A stretch of 64,000 bases of DNA from Sphaerotilus microaerophilus (GCF_023734135.1 NZ_AP025730.1:2604001-2668000), one strand, 5' to 3'. Numbered from the stretch's first letter, positions 33,014 through 42,462 are shown. Program-made: numbers and translations. The notes: a model not told the origin generated them from the sequence alone.

Positions 33014-33322
33014 ATGGCCTGGTCAACGCCCCTCGGCCCCGAGTTCGAGCGCGAACACGGCGTCACCGAAGCCGACTGGCTCGCCACCCTGCGCGGCGCG
33101 GTGGGTGCGCACCCGCTGCAGCTGCGCAGCGGCGAGGCCGACGTCACCATCGGTGCCGCCGGCCATCTGGGCCTGCGTTGGCACGCCCTCCCTCCACGCG
33201 CCATCGCGCTGATGCGCATGCCCCGGCTACACGTGAGCTACTGCTTCTCAGGCCTGAGCGATGGGGAGCGTGCCGCCTTTCTCCGGTACTTTGACCTGTT
33301 CATGCAGCGCGGCGGGGGATGA
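33014..33322 (+). CDS. Conserved small protein of AOR clusters
   Basis: A 102-residue protein (ATG at 33014; TTG at 32990 possible) with a conserved-looking C-terminal half (LRWHALPPRAIALMRMPRL, then RYFDLFMQRGGG). I have the impression such small proteins accompany AOR genes in other Betaproteobacteria, but no function is known. Its last 75 bases overlap the 3' end of the convergent MACPF gene on the other strand. Confidence 0.6.
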   Translation: MAWSTPLGPEFEREHGVTEADWLATLRGAVGAHPLQLRSGEADVTIGAAGHLGLRWHALPPRAIALMRMPRLHVSYCFSGLSDGERAAFLRYFDLFMQRGGG

Positions 33323-36283
33323 AGGGCTCGGGCTGGCTGAGGGAGCGCTGGCGGGTTGCGCCAGTGTCTCCAGGCTGGCCACCCGGTAGGCCAACTGTTG
33401 TTGGCCAGCTCCGTCAGGCGTGAGGCTCATGTAGAAGCAGTACAGCTTGGCTGCGCCAGATTGACCGCGGAAGGTAGCGAGCGACGGTGTGCTGCTGCAG
33501 GTGGCCTTGGGGATCGGGGTCGGGTGAGTCCACATCTCGCCGTCCGAGGTCGACACGATGTACAGGGAGTTGTCGCCCTCTGTGCCCGCATACGCGCAGT
33601 AGAGCCTTTCACCATACTCAACAAGACCTGGACCATCGCAAGAGCCCTCGCCTGGGAGCAGTACCGGGGGCGTCCACGTGTTGCCATCATCGCTGTGGGT
33701 CACAAGGAGTCGCGCTGATCCATTCTGCCGATACGCGCAGTAGATCTTGCGATTGAAGACTGAACCGGCAATGCGACGGTCAGTACTGAACAGCAATCCC
33801 TCACCAAGCGGTTTGCCATTGCTCATGTGCTGCGTTTGTAGTACGTCATCTCCTTGAAGGATATTGCTCAGGAATATTCTTGAATCAGATCCGACAAACA
33901 GGAACAGTACACTGTCATTGAATCGAACCAAGGCGGGCCGCGTTGCCTGTACTTGCTGCCCGATTTCCTCCTTGAGTGCTGCCACACTCGGTGCGTACCA
34001 GACATTTGGCGGGTAAACCGCAAAACACGTGAACTCCTCTTTCTTGTCGTACCTATTTCCATAGGCAAAGAGATGGCCTGACTTCGGCAGTTCGATCGGT
34101 GCGGCATTCAAAACTACAGGATTTATCCAGGCCTCACATACTTTGTTGTAACTGTAGCTCTCTGACCCAAACGTGTGCTTGCCGTATTTGTCGCCCGTTG
34201 CAGTCCGCCACTGTGCTCCATCGAAGGCCAGCATCATCCATCCATGGAATCTGGACGAGTCCGCGTTTGGCGATAGAGACCACTTGGATGGCGCACATAC
34301 ATACAGTTCATTGTGATAAACAAGCGCGCTCGGCGGATTGAGGATAAAGGTCTCCGGTAGTTCTTGCCCTTGACTTGGCAAGTGCCATGTCAAACCTGTG
34401 GTTTCAATGACTGGTTTCAGCAGGTCGTGCAGGCATCGCTCGACGGCGTCCACCGTTACTTGCTTCTTGGCCTCCTCGCACAGCTCTTCTAGCTCCAGGG
34501 ATTCGGCAAATATGTCCTGTACCCAAGCAGCTTCGAACTCGGTTGCCAAGACGTCGAGATCCTTGGAAAGGGTTGCGAGCTTCTCCTCCAATTCCCTTTC
34601 GCTGTCCGCATGGACGAGTCCGAGCCTGAAGGGTTCGGTATCCCGAACCAGCACCCAGATCGGCACCGGCGCTTCACGTTGGATGACCCGCCATTGGGAG
34701 GGGTACTGCACGCTGCCGATCCAGTCTTCCCGGGGCAATCCATCGACACCGCCCAGCATGGTGGTGGAGATCGTCACTTCATTTTCGGAGAACGTGGCGC
34801 GAAGTTCTTTTCCGGAGACTCGCGCGGAGGCTTCCGAAGCGTTATAGGCGGCTGCGGCCGAGGCGGCGCCGCCCAACCCCGCGTAGGAGGCCGATACCGA
34901 CACTCCCCAATCCATGGCATTGGCAACTGCCTCTTCGAGTTTGCTCTTCTGGTCCTCGCTTTTCGCGGTGGCCTTCGCCGTGTAGCGGTACCAGCCGCCC
35001 AGCGTGACGCGCCCAAACACATGGCTGCCGAAGGTGCGCATGAAGTTGAGGATGCCGGGGCGGCGCTCGGCGGCACTCGCACGCACAAGCACGCGCAGAT
35101 TGGCCAATGCCTCGCTGCTGAGCCTGAACTCGTTCGTGGCGAAGACGATCTGCCGCGTGGGTGACCAGTGGTAGCGCGTCTGGATCTGCACCGCACTGCG
35201 GCCGCTGCTGGCGAAGGATGCGTCGTAGCGCTCGTCCTTGGCTTGGGCGTATTGAGCTGCGAGGCTCATCGCACCGATACCGCTACCCATGAAGGCCGCA
35301 CCGGACGCGCGCGCAGAAGCGGAGAGCGACGACGCATGGGTCTCGATCAGCCGCTCGGCGCGCATCATCGCCGACTCGCTGTGATAGCTGCGGCTGAAAT
35401 CCTGGCTTTCCAAGCTGGGTCCGAACAGGTCGGCGTCTGCGCAGCGCTTGGGCATTGCGAGCACGGCGCCCCCTGGCGCTTCGGTCGTGCCGTTGGCATC
35501 CATGTAACGCCCGCGCAGGAGTTGGTGACCGTAAATCAGGTCGACGGCGGTGAGTTTCTCGATGCTCACAGCGTCATTGGTCAGCTTGCTGACATGTGTC
35601 AGCGCCCTTTCCGCTTCCGCAAGGGAGGTGTGCAGATCTTTCCCAAGCGCCTCGCCGGTGGGAAAGGCATCCAGCGCCTTTTCGGCGCGGAATTCCCCAA
35701 TGATCTTTTCAAGCCTGTCTGCAACCTTCTTTTTCTCCGCCTCGTTGTCCGCGAAGTTCTTCTTTTCGCATTCTTTGCGCAGGTCCTCCACCTCGCTGAT
35801 GGCTTGCTTCAGCTGCTTGCGCTTGGCTTCCTTTTCGGCCGCATCGGGATCGGCATGGCTGACTGACCTTTCGACTGCCTGTTCCTTGTCGATCCATGTC
35901 TGGACGTCTTCGGCCGTGATGCTCTTGACCAGATTGGCTGCCAGTTCGGAGCCCATGTGTTTGGTGTCCCCAACCTTCCAGCCCTTGGCGATTGTTTGGC
36001 AGATTGCCGTTCGGGTCGACTCGGCAGGACTTGAGTCGATCATGCGAAGCAGCTTGAGTGACGTGACGCCATGGGCGCGAAACGCTGCGACGTATTCGCC
36101 CAGTCCCACTCGCTCAAGGTAATCTGCCAGCGCCTTCTTCTCGCCTGTCGATGAGGACTTGTCGTCAACGATCTGCTCCAATGCCTCCTTGGTTTCGGAC
36201 TTCGGCGTTTGAATTGGAGGGCCCGCGGGGGATACATCGGCCTTGCTCGCCGGATCTTTCCTGGATTCGAAGACGCTGGACAT
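33248..36283 (-). CDS. SAM-like / coiled-coil / MACPF pore-forming / propeller-like protein
   Basis: A 1011-residue protein. Residues about 48-100 look like a SAM domain (LADYLERVGLGEYVAAFRAH); 145-205 are a charged coiled coil; about 290-555 fit a MACPF domain with the signature FGSHVFGRVTLGGWY at 418-432 and alanine/serine-rich helices nearby (GLGGAASAAAAYNASEASA). Residues from about 640 to 960 are repeated beta elements (VRFNDSVLFLFVGSDSRI, KIYCAYRQNGSARLLVTHSDDG, ERLYCAYAGTEGDNSLYIVSTSDG), as in sialidase-like propellers or lectins. No signal peptide. AAGGAG lies six bases before the ATG. Predicted pore-former; lower GC suggests transfer. Confidence 0.75.
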   Translation of the reverse strand: MSSVFESRKDPASKADVSPAGPPIQTPKSETKEALEQIVDDKSSSTGEKKALADYLERVGLGEYVAAFRAHGVTSLKLLRMIDSSPAESTRTAICQTIAKGWKVGDTKHMGSELAANLVKSITAEDVQTWIDKEQAVERSVSHADPDAAEKEAKRKQLKQAISEVEDLRKECEKKNFADNEAEKKKVADRLEKIIGEFRAEKALDAFPTGEALGKDLHTSLAEAERALTHVSKLTNDAVSIEKLTAVDLIYGHQLLRGRYMDANGTTEAPGGAVLAMPKRCADADLFGPSLESQDFSRSYHSESAMMRAERLIETHASSLSASARASGAAFMGSGIGAMSLAAQYAQAKDERYDASFASSGRSAVQIQTRYHWSPTRQIVFATNEFRLSSEALANLRVLVRASAAERRPGILNFMRTFGSHVFGRVTLGGWYRYTAKATAKSEDQKSKLEEAVANAMDWGVSVSASYAGLGGAASAAAAYNASEASARVSGKELRATFSENEVTISTTMLGGVDGLPREDWIGSVQYPSQWRVIQREAPVPIWVLVRDTEPFRLGLVHADSERELEEKLATLSKDLDVLATEFEAAWVQDIFAESLELEELCEEAKKQVTVDAVERCLHDLLKPVIETTGLTWHLPSQGQELPETFILNPPSALVYHNELYVCAPSKWSLSPNADSSRFHGWMMLAFDGAQWRTATGDKYGKHTFGSESYSYNKVCEAWINPVVLNAAPIELPKSGHLFAYGNRYDKKEEFTCFAVYPPNVWYAPSVAALKEEIGQQVQATRPALVRFNDSVLFLFVGSDSRIFLSNILQGDDVLQTQHMSNGKPLGEGLLFSTDRRIAGSVFNRKIYCAYRQNGSARLLVTHSDDGNTWTPPVLLPGEGSCDGPGLVEYGERLYCAYAGTEGDNSLYIVSTSDGEMWTHPTPIPKATCSSTPSLATFRGQSGAAKLYCFYMSLTPDGAGQQQLAYRVASLETLAQPASAPSASPSPSSPAALHEQVKVPEKGGTLPIAQA

Positions 36284-36342
36284 CGCTTTCTCCTTCACTG
36301 GGGTTGTTTGTGCCTCACGTTAGGCTTCGAACGCTGTCCAGG

Positions 36343-36358
36343 ATTGAGCCGGCTCAAT
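36343..36358. promoter_or_regulatory. Perfect 16-bp palindrome in the divergent promoter region
   Basis: ATTGAGCCGGCTCAAT is a perfect palindrome 60 bases upstream of the MACPF gene start and 224 bases before the membrane-effector gene. It is a good size and symmetry for a dimeric repressor site. The rest of 36299-36581 has no gene; a small CAAGCA-ACTC-TGCTTG hairpin lies at about 36533-36548. Confidence 0.4.
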
Positions 36359-36581
36359 GTACCCCCGTCAGTTAACACCCAGTTACCTTGATGTGTGTGA
36401 CGCTTGCGGTGGTGTGGCGGGGGGAGGGCTGTTTTGTGGGGCGGCAATGGCGCTTCTTCCTGACTACCCTTCGAGAACCGTTTTTCATGGCGAAAATGGT
36501 CACCACGGTACGTGGGGAAGAAAACGTCGCCAAGCAACTCTGCTTGCGTTAAGTGCAGGATTTGACTCACCCTTACAACCC

Positions 36582-38219
36582 ATGAGCACTGGAACCACTT
36601 TCCCCGTGCCCTATCGCCTGGCTGCGATCGTTGCGGTCTATGTGGCCTATCTGCTGGCCACCTTCGTTCTGGGCTCGACGGTGTTCAACGCCCAGGATTT
36701 CTATTGGGATGACGGCGTGGTGATCGCACTGACCGGCATCGTCCTGGTCCGGACCGGATGGCGCAGCGCGCCGCCGATGCGGCAGTTCCTGCTGGCCAAT
36801 GCCCTGGCGACCCTGTTCCTGCTGGTGTCCGACGTCAGCTACGGCCAGGATCCGTCGCTCTGGCGCGCCAATGAGCACGACGGGCTGCAACTGACCAACG
36901 TCGCCTACGCCGTCTTCCTGTTCATCTGGATCTGCACATGGGGGCTGCTGGTGCTGGCGCTGGCCCGGCGCAGGCCGCCCAGCGGTCGCACCGTCACCGT
37001 CTTCGCCATCCTCATGGGCGGCTTTGTGCTCTTGTTCGGCGGTTTCTACCTGCAGCTCTACCAGAACAGCCTGGCCACCTTCTCTGGCCGGCTCGACGTG
37101 GCCCTGGCGGTGCTGGAGCTGGCTGCCGTGGTCACGGGCCTGGCGGCCATGTTGCTGGGGGTGTCCTACGCGATGGTGCTCCAGGTGTTCGGCCTGACGA
37201 TGCTGGCCGCGGCCGACATGATGATGAGCGAGGCCTCGGCGCGACACATCGATTTCGCAGCGGCCGATCCGGTCTGGATGCTCGGCCTGTGCCTGCTGCT
37301 GGCTGGTGCGGTGGTGCATCCGCGCGGGCAGGCGGTCGGGGCGTCCGACCGATCGAGCCTGGGCGGCTCGCACCGCTCCGGCCTGTCCACGCTGCTGTTA
37401 TCGCTGTCGCTGGGCTCGGTCCTGCTGTCGGCCGTGATCGGCGTGGTCCTGCGCCGCGGCGTCGAAGGCCGGGCGGTCACGCCCTCCTCGGGTGAGCCGT
37501 TCTTCTTCCTGCTGTTCGTCGTCGGCCTGGTGGTGGTGATGGTCTGGCTGACCGACCGTTTCGACCGGGCCGTGAGCTACACCGAGAACTACGCGACCCA
37601 GCTGATGCGCCAGCACCTGCGGGCCGGCAGCTGGCGTGATGCCGCCCACCACCGCCTGGTCTGGATCCTGGAGGCCACGGGGCTCGGGCAGGTTCTGGAC
37701 GCGTTGCAGCGTGCGAGCCTGCAGCTGCGCAATGACGTGCTCTTCCTCGGTCCGGAACGCCTGAATCCACCGCAGCCGGACACGCCTGTTCCGGCCAAGC
37801 CCACCTGCTTCATCGTGATGCCCTTCGGACTGGCCGAGTCAGACGGCGTGCATCAGGTGCTGCGGCAAGTCTGCCTGAGTGCGCACCTGCAACCCGTGCG
37901 TGGGGATGATCTCTTCACGCCCACCGACATCCTCGACGATATCTGGCGCGGCATTGCCGGTGCCCATTGCGTGATCGCCGACATCACCGGGCGCAACCCC
38001 AACGTGATGTACGAGCTGGGCATGGCGCATACGCTGGCCAAGCCGGTGTTGATCCTCTCGCGCCACGCCGACGACATCCCGATCGACCTGGCCACGCGGC
38101 GGGTGATTCTCTACGGCACCGCTGCTGGAGATGCCGGACACGAGTGGCAGGCGCAGCTGGCGCAAAGGGCGCAGACGGCCATCCATGCATTGATGGCGCA
38201 ATACCCGGCAGGCAAATGA
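36582..38219 (+). CDS. Multi-TM protein with C-terminal deoxyribosyltransferase/TIR-like domain
   Basis: A 545-residue protein: about nine membrane helices in residues 10-330, a linker, then a soluble alpha/beta domain from about residue 405. That domain begins CFIVMPFG (409), continues FTPTDILDDIWRGIAGAHC, and has D467 (VIADITGRNPNV) and E478 (VMYELGMAH) followed by KPVLILSR. This pattern belongs to the nucleoside 2-deoxyribosyltransferase / TIR-like superfamily that cleaves N-glycosidic bonds of nucleotides. A membrane sensor linked to a nucleotide-degrading effector is a plausible immune design (inference). Divergent from the MACPF gene. Confidence 0.7.
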   Translation: MSTGTTFPVPYRLAAIVAVYVAYLLATFVLGSTVFNAQDFYWDDGVVIALTGIVLVRTGWRSAPPMRQFLLANALATLFLLVSDVSYGQDPSLWRANEHDGLQLTNVAYAVFLFIWICTWGLLVLALARRRPPSGRTVTVFAILMGGFVLLFGGFYLQLYQNSLATFSGRLDVALAVLELAAVVTGLAAMLLGVSYAMVLQVFGLTMLAAADMMMSEASARHIDFAAADPVWMLGLCLLLAGAVVHPRGQAVGASDRSSLGGSHRSGLSTLLLSLSLGSVLLSAVIGVVLRRGVEGRAVTPSSGEPFFFLLFVVGLVVVMVWLTDRFDRAVSYTENYATQLMRQHLRAGSWRDAAHHRLVWILEATGLGQVLDALQRASLQLRNDVLFLGPERLNPPQPDTPVPAKPTCFIVMPFGLAESDGVHQVLRQVCLSAHLQPVRGDDLFTPTDILDDIWRGIAGAHCVIADITGRNPNVMYELGMAHTLAKPVLILSRHADDIPIDLATRRVILYGTAAGDAGHEWQAQLAQRAQTAIHALMAQYPAGK

Positions 38220-38363
38220 CCCGCCACGCCGGCGACTCGTGCATAGGCCGAGTGCGCCCGGCCTCCTAGAATCCGCGCGCCGGTCAGGGACATGGGCGTG
38301 CCCGGCTTGCTCCGATCCGTCCATCGACCTGCGCCTTTCCTCCGGCTCCGATCCGGTCAAGCC
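38220..38363. other. Intergenic before the FecR gene
   Basis: No gene. The frame upstream of ATG 38364 stays open from 38292 (GTG-type starts), but the signal peptide is best placed after 38364. Confidence 0.3.
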
Positions 38364-40070
38364 ATGACAGCCTTCCTCTTCCGCCAACCGGCCGGCCACC
38401 CCTGGTCGATCCCGCTCGCCGTGGGTGCGGCGCTCGTGCTGGCGGCCTTGCCAGCCTGGGCGGGGGAGGGGGCCGTGCCGGCCGACCCGGTGTTCACCTA
38501 CACCACCTCGGCGGGCGACACGCTGATCGGCCTGGGCAAGCGCTTCCTCGTCGACCCGGCGCGCTGGCCCGAGCTGGCCAAGGTGAACCGGGTGCCCAAT
38601 GCGAACCGCATTCCCACTGGCCAGACCCTGGCCATTCCCCTGCGGCTGATGGCCACCCAGCCGGCGCCGGGCCAGGTGCTGTCTGCCAGTGGCGAGGTGC
38701 AAGGCACCGGCCAGCAGCCGGTGCTGGCCGGCCAGGCCCTGCCCCCCGGTGCCGAGCTGCGCACCGGCGAGGGCCAGGCCACGGTGCGGCTGGCGGACGG
38801 CACCCTGCTGCACCTGCGTGCCGGCAGCCAGCTGGTGGTGGACACCGCCCATCGGGTGACCAAGGCCGGCGTCGTGCAGTCGGGCGTGACGCTGCAGCGT
38901 GGCCAGGTGGATGTGCAGGCCCAGAAGGCGCCCGCGGGCATGCCGGGCTTCCGCGTCGGCACCCCGCAGGGCGTGCTGGGCGTGCGCGGGACCGAATTCC
39001 GCGTGCGGGCCGACGAGCAGGAAGCCACCACCCGCGGCGAGGTGCTCGAAGGCGCCGTGGCCGTCGACGGGCTGGGGGGGCAGCCTGGTCGGCCCGGTCA
39101 GCCCGCTCAGCCCGGCCAGCGGGTGCAGGCCGGCCAGGGCGTGGTGGTCGACCGCAGCGGCCAGGTGGCGCTCCCGGTGGCACTGCTGGCCGCGCCGGAT
39201 CTCTCCGCGCTGCCGCTGCTGCAGGAGCGGCCGCTGGTGCGCTTCACGCTGGCGCCGCAGGCGGGCGCGGTCGCCTACCGGGCCCAGGTGGCCACCGAGG
39301 GCGGCTTTGCCACCCTGGCGGCCGATGTGCGCAGCGACAGCACCGAGCTGCGCATCGCCGGCCTGCCCGATGGTGACCATGTGATGCGCGTGCTGGCCGA
39401 AGACGCCCAGGGCCTGCAGGGCCTGAACGCCGAGCACCGGTTCCGGTTGAAGGCCCGGCCCGAGCCGCCCCTGCCCAGTGCGCCGCAGCCGCGCACCATC
39501 ATCGCTGGCCAGGGCGTGCAGCTGGCCTGGACCGCCAACCCCGAGGCGCGCAGCTACCGGCTGCAGCTGGCCCAGAGCGAGGACTTCAGCCAGCCACTGC
39601 TGCGCGACCTGCGCGGCCACGAGGCGGCGGCCCTGGCCCTGGACGGCCTGGCGCCGGGCGTGTACTTCTGGCGCCTGGCCAGCGAGCGCAGCGCCACCGA
39701 CCAGGGCCCGTTCGGGGCGGCCCAGCGCTTCGAGATGCGGGCCATCCCGAAGCCGCCCGCGCCGCCCGAGGTGGGGGACCGGTCGATCCGGCTGGCCTGG
39801 GAGGGGCTGCCGGGCCAGACCTTCGAGGTGCAGTTCGCCCGCGCGCCGGACTTCGCCCCGGTCCTGCTCGAACGGCGCACCCGCACGCCCGCCCTCGAAA
39901 TCGAGCTGCCCGGTGGCGGCCGGTTCTTCGTGCGGGTGCGGGCGCTGGACCCGGACGGCTTCGTCGGGCCGTACAGCTCGCCGCAGCAGTTCCAGCTGCC
40001 CACCTGCCTGCGCGACGGCCAGCTCGGCTGCGTCAAGGCGGACGGCCAGTCGGTGCAGGTGGCCGACTGA
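38364..40070 (+). CDS. LysM-FecR domain periplasmic protein
   Basis: A 568-residue exported protein (signal near residues 14-36, LAVGAALVLAALPAWA). Residues about 45-95 are a LysM peptidoglycan-binding module (TYTTSAGDTLIGLGKRFLVD), 105-260 a FecR domain (VLSASGEVQGTG... GVRGTEFRVR), and the rest fibronectin-like strands. A flexible QPGRPGQPAQPGQ linker interrupts it. It precedes the CHASE2 kinase by 34 bases; FecR/CHASE2 pairs are common in Betaproteobacteria and probably pass envelope signals to the kinase. Confidence 0.82.
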   Translation: MTAFLFRQPAGHPWSIPLAVGAALVLAALPAWAGEGAVPADPVFTYTTSAGDTLIGLGKRFLVDPARWPELAKVNRVPNANRIPTGQTLAIPLRLMATQPAPGQVLSASGEVQGTGQQPVLAGQALPPGAELRTGEGQATVRLADGTLLHLRAGSQLVVDTAHRVTKAGVVQSGVTLQRGQVDVQAQKAPAGMPGFRVGTPQGVLGVRGTEFRVRADEQEATTRGEVLEGAVAVDGLGGQPGRPGQPAQPGQRVQAGQGVVVDRSGQVALPVALLAAPDLSALPLLQERPLVRFTLAPQAGAVAYRAQVATEGGFATLAADVRSDSTELRIAGLPDGDHVMRVLAEDAQGLQGLNAEHRFRLKARPEPPLPSAPQPRTIIAGQGVQLAWTANPEARSYRLQLAQSEDFSQPLLRDLRGHEAAALALDGLAPGVYFWRLASERSATDQGPFGAAQRFEMRAIPKPPAPPEVGDRSIRLAWEGLPGQTFEVQFARAPDFAPVLLERRTRTPALEIELPGGGRFFVRVRALDPDGFVGPYSSPQQFQLPTCLRDGQLGCVKADGQSVQVAD

Positions 40071-40104
40071 GCCAGCGACCGATGCCTGACAGGCAGGTCA
40101 CTCG

Positions 40105-42456
40105 GTGAAGCGCCGCCTGCGCTCAGTCGTGGTCGCCCTGCCGCTGGCGTTGCTGGCGGCGCTGTTGGTGCTCACCGGCTGGAGCTGGCGGGCCGACCGG
40201 GTGGTGTACGACCTCGGCCTCTCGCTGTGGCGCCGCCCGCCGCCGCCTGACATCGTGATCGTCGCGATCGACGATGCCAGCGTGGCGGCGATTGGCCGCT
40301 GGCCCTGGCCGCGGGTGGTGCACAGCACCCTGCTGGAGCGCCTGGCCGAGGCCCGGCCGCGCTCGATTGCCCTGGACCTGGTGCTCAGCGAGCCGGACCC
40401 CGATCCGGCGCAGGACCTGCTGCTGGCGCGCATGCTGCGCCGCGCCGCGCCGGTGGTGCTGCCGGTGGCCTGGCAGGCGGGTGGGCCCGGCCTGCCCGGG
40501 CGCTCGCTCCTGCCGGTGCCGGTGCTGCGCGAGGCCGTGCGCCTGGGCGCCGCGGAGGCGACCGTGGATGCCGATGGCGTGCTGCGCCACGCCTTCCTGC
40601 GCACCGGCTCGGGCGACCAGGTCTACCCGCACATGGCGCTGGCCCTGCTCGAAGCCGGTGGTGACACGGTGGCCGCCGGCCTGCCGGTCTCCCGGGCGAC
40701 GGAGGAGGACGTCTCGACCCTGCCCACCGCCGGCTGGAGCCGCCAGGATCGGTTTGCGATCCGCTACGCCGGCCCGCCCGGCCATGTGCAGCGCCTGTCC
40801 TACGAGGACGTGCTGACCGGCGCGGTGCCTGCCGAGCAGCTGCGCGGCCGCCATGTGCTGGTGGGCATGACGGCCAACGGCCTGGGCGACACCCTGGCCA
40901 CCCCCGTCAACCGCCAGCAGTACGCGATGCCGGGTGTCGAGGTGCTCGCCAACACCCTCTACACCCTGCGCAGCGGCGACACGCTGCGCGCCGTCGACGC
41001 GGGGCCCGGCGCGCTGCTGGCCGCCGCCCTGACGCTGTTGCTCGTGCTGGCCTTCGACCGGCTGGGCAGCCGCTGGGCCTGGGTGGGCGCCCTGGCGGCC
41101 GTGCCGGTGGCCGCCACCGCCAGCCTGCTGGCCCTGGGTGCCGGCCTCTGGTGGAGCCCCGTGCCCTTTGCGGTGGCCGCCTCGCTGGCCTACCCCTTCT
41201 GGAGCTGGCGCCAGCTCAAGCGGGTGGTGGACCGCTTGGACGACGAGATCCTCCAGCTGCTGGTCGAGGAGGGCACCGGTGCCCGCGCCGCCGCTCCGGC
41301 CGCCGGGCCGCGCCGCTGGCTGGGCGACCCGATGACCTCGCGCCTGGCCCGCCTGCACAGCGCCGCCGAGACCGTGCGCAGCGCCCGGCGCTTCCTGGCC
41401 GACGCGCTGGCCGGCATGCCCACCGCGATGGTGGTCACCGACGAGCGCGGCCGCGTGCTGCTGGCCAACGCCCCCGCGGCCCTGCTGTTCGAGGCGCCCG
41501 GTGCCGAGCAGATGCAGGGCATGGACCTGCCGGGGCTGCTGGTCGAATTCCAGCCCACCCGAGCGGTCGACTGGGACCGCCTGTTCGCCTCCCCCGGCGC
41601 AGCGGCCGGCGCCTGGCCCGCCCGGGATGCTCCCCAAGAGACGGCAGCCATCGAGGCCCACCTGGAGCGGCTGGGCGACTTCCTGCTGCACTTCGCGTCG
41701 GTCGAGCTGCTGGGGCGCCAGCGCTGGGTGGTCACCTTTGCCGACATCAGCGCGATCCGCCTGGCGCAGCGCCGGCGCGAGGAGGCGCTGGGCTTCGTCT
41801 CCCACGACCTGCGCTCGCCCGTGCACGCCATCATGCTCATGGCCGACCTGCACCTGCAGGGCAAGCTGCAATGGACCCAGCCCGAGCTGCTGGCCGAGGT
41901 GCAGCGCCAGGCCAACCGCGCGCTGCAGCTGGCCGACGAATTCGTGCGCGTGGCCCGGGCCGAATCGCGCCCACTGCAGCTGGTGGAGGTGGCGCCGGCC
42001 GAGCTGCTGGCCGAGGTGCTGGCGGACTGCCAGCCCCAGGCCCTGGACGCGGCCGTGCAGCTGGCCCTGGCCATCACCCCCGGCCTGCCGCCCTGGCGCC
42101 TGGACCGCGCGCTGGTGCGGCGCGCGCTGGGCAACCTGGCCTCCAACGCCATCAAGCACAGCCCCCGGGGTGGCAGCGTCGCGCTCACCGCCCGCGTGGG
42201 TGACGACGGCACGCTGACCCTGGCAGTCACCGACGAAGGCCCGGGCCTCACCCCCGCCCAGTGCCGCCAGCTCGAACAAGAGGCCCAGGGCCTGCCGGCC
42301 GGCGATGTGCGCGGCGTCGGCCTGGGCCTGCTGTTCGTGCAGCGCGTGGCCGCCCGCCACCGCGGCCGCCTGGCGGCCCGGCCCGGCCCCGGCCAGCGCG
42401 GCACGGTGGTCGAGCTGCGCTTGGCGGCGCTGGCAGGCAGTGCGGCCGAGGGCTGA
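40105..42456 (+). CDS. CHASE2-domain hybrid-less sensor histidine kinase
   Basis: A 783-residue kinase (GTG start). Order: membrane anchor (9-28), extracytoplasmic CHASE2 domain (about 40-300), two or three membrane helices (305-370), a PAS-like region (430-560), HisKA with phosphoacceptor H567 (GFVSHDLRSPVHAI) and an ATPase domain with N-box ASNAIKHSPRGG and G-box DEGPGL. No receiver domain and no response regulator gene is adjacent. Signal likely comes through the LysM-FecR protein upstream (context inference). Confidence 0.85.
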   Translation: MKRRLRSVVVALPLALLAALLVLTGWSWRADRVVYDLGLSLWRRPPPPDIVIVAIDDASVAAIGRWPWPRVVHSTLLERLAEARPRSIALDLVLSEPDPDPAQDLLLARMLRRAAPVVLPVAWQAGGPGLPGRSLLPVPVLREAVRLGAAEATVDADGVLRHAFLRTGSGDQVYPHMALALLEAGGDTVAAGLPVSRATEEDVSTLPTAGWSRQDRFAIRYAGPPGHVQRLSYEDVLTGAVPAEQLRGRHVLVGMTANGLGDTLATPVNRQQYAMPGVEVLANTLYTLRSGDTLRAVDAGPGALLAAALTLLLVLAFDRLGSRWAWVGALAAVPVAATASLLALGAGLWWSPVPFAVAASLAYPFWSWRQLKRVVDRLDDEILQLLVEEGTGARAAAPAAGPRRWLGDPMTSRLARLHSAAETVRSARRFLADALAGMPTAMVVTDERGRVLLANAPAALLFEAPGAEQMQGMDLPGLLVEFQPTRAVDWDRLFASPGAAAGAWPARDAPQETAAIEAHLERLGDFLLHFASVELLGRQRWVVTFADISAIRLAQRRREEALGFVSHDLRSPVHAIMLMADLHLQGKLQWTQPELLAEVQRQANRALQLADEFVRVARAESRPLQLVEVAPAELLAEVLADCQPQALDAAVQLALAITPGLPPWRLDRALVRRALGNLASNAIKHSPRGGSVALTARVGDDGTLTLAVTDEGPGLTPAQCRQLEQEAQGLPAGDVRGVGLGLLFVQRVAARHRGRLAARPGPGQRGTVVELRLAALAGSAAEG

Positions 42457-42462
42457 GGGGCA

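Noticed and set aside
36573..37373. Minus-strand frame across the membrane-effector gene
   Set aside because: Shadow of the membrane segment reading; composition rich in Gln/His.
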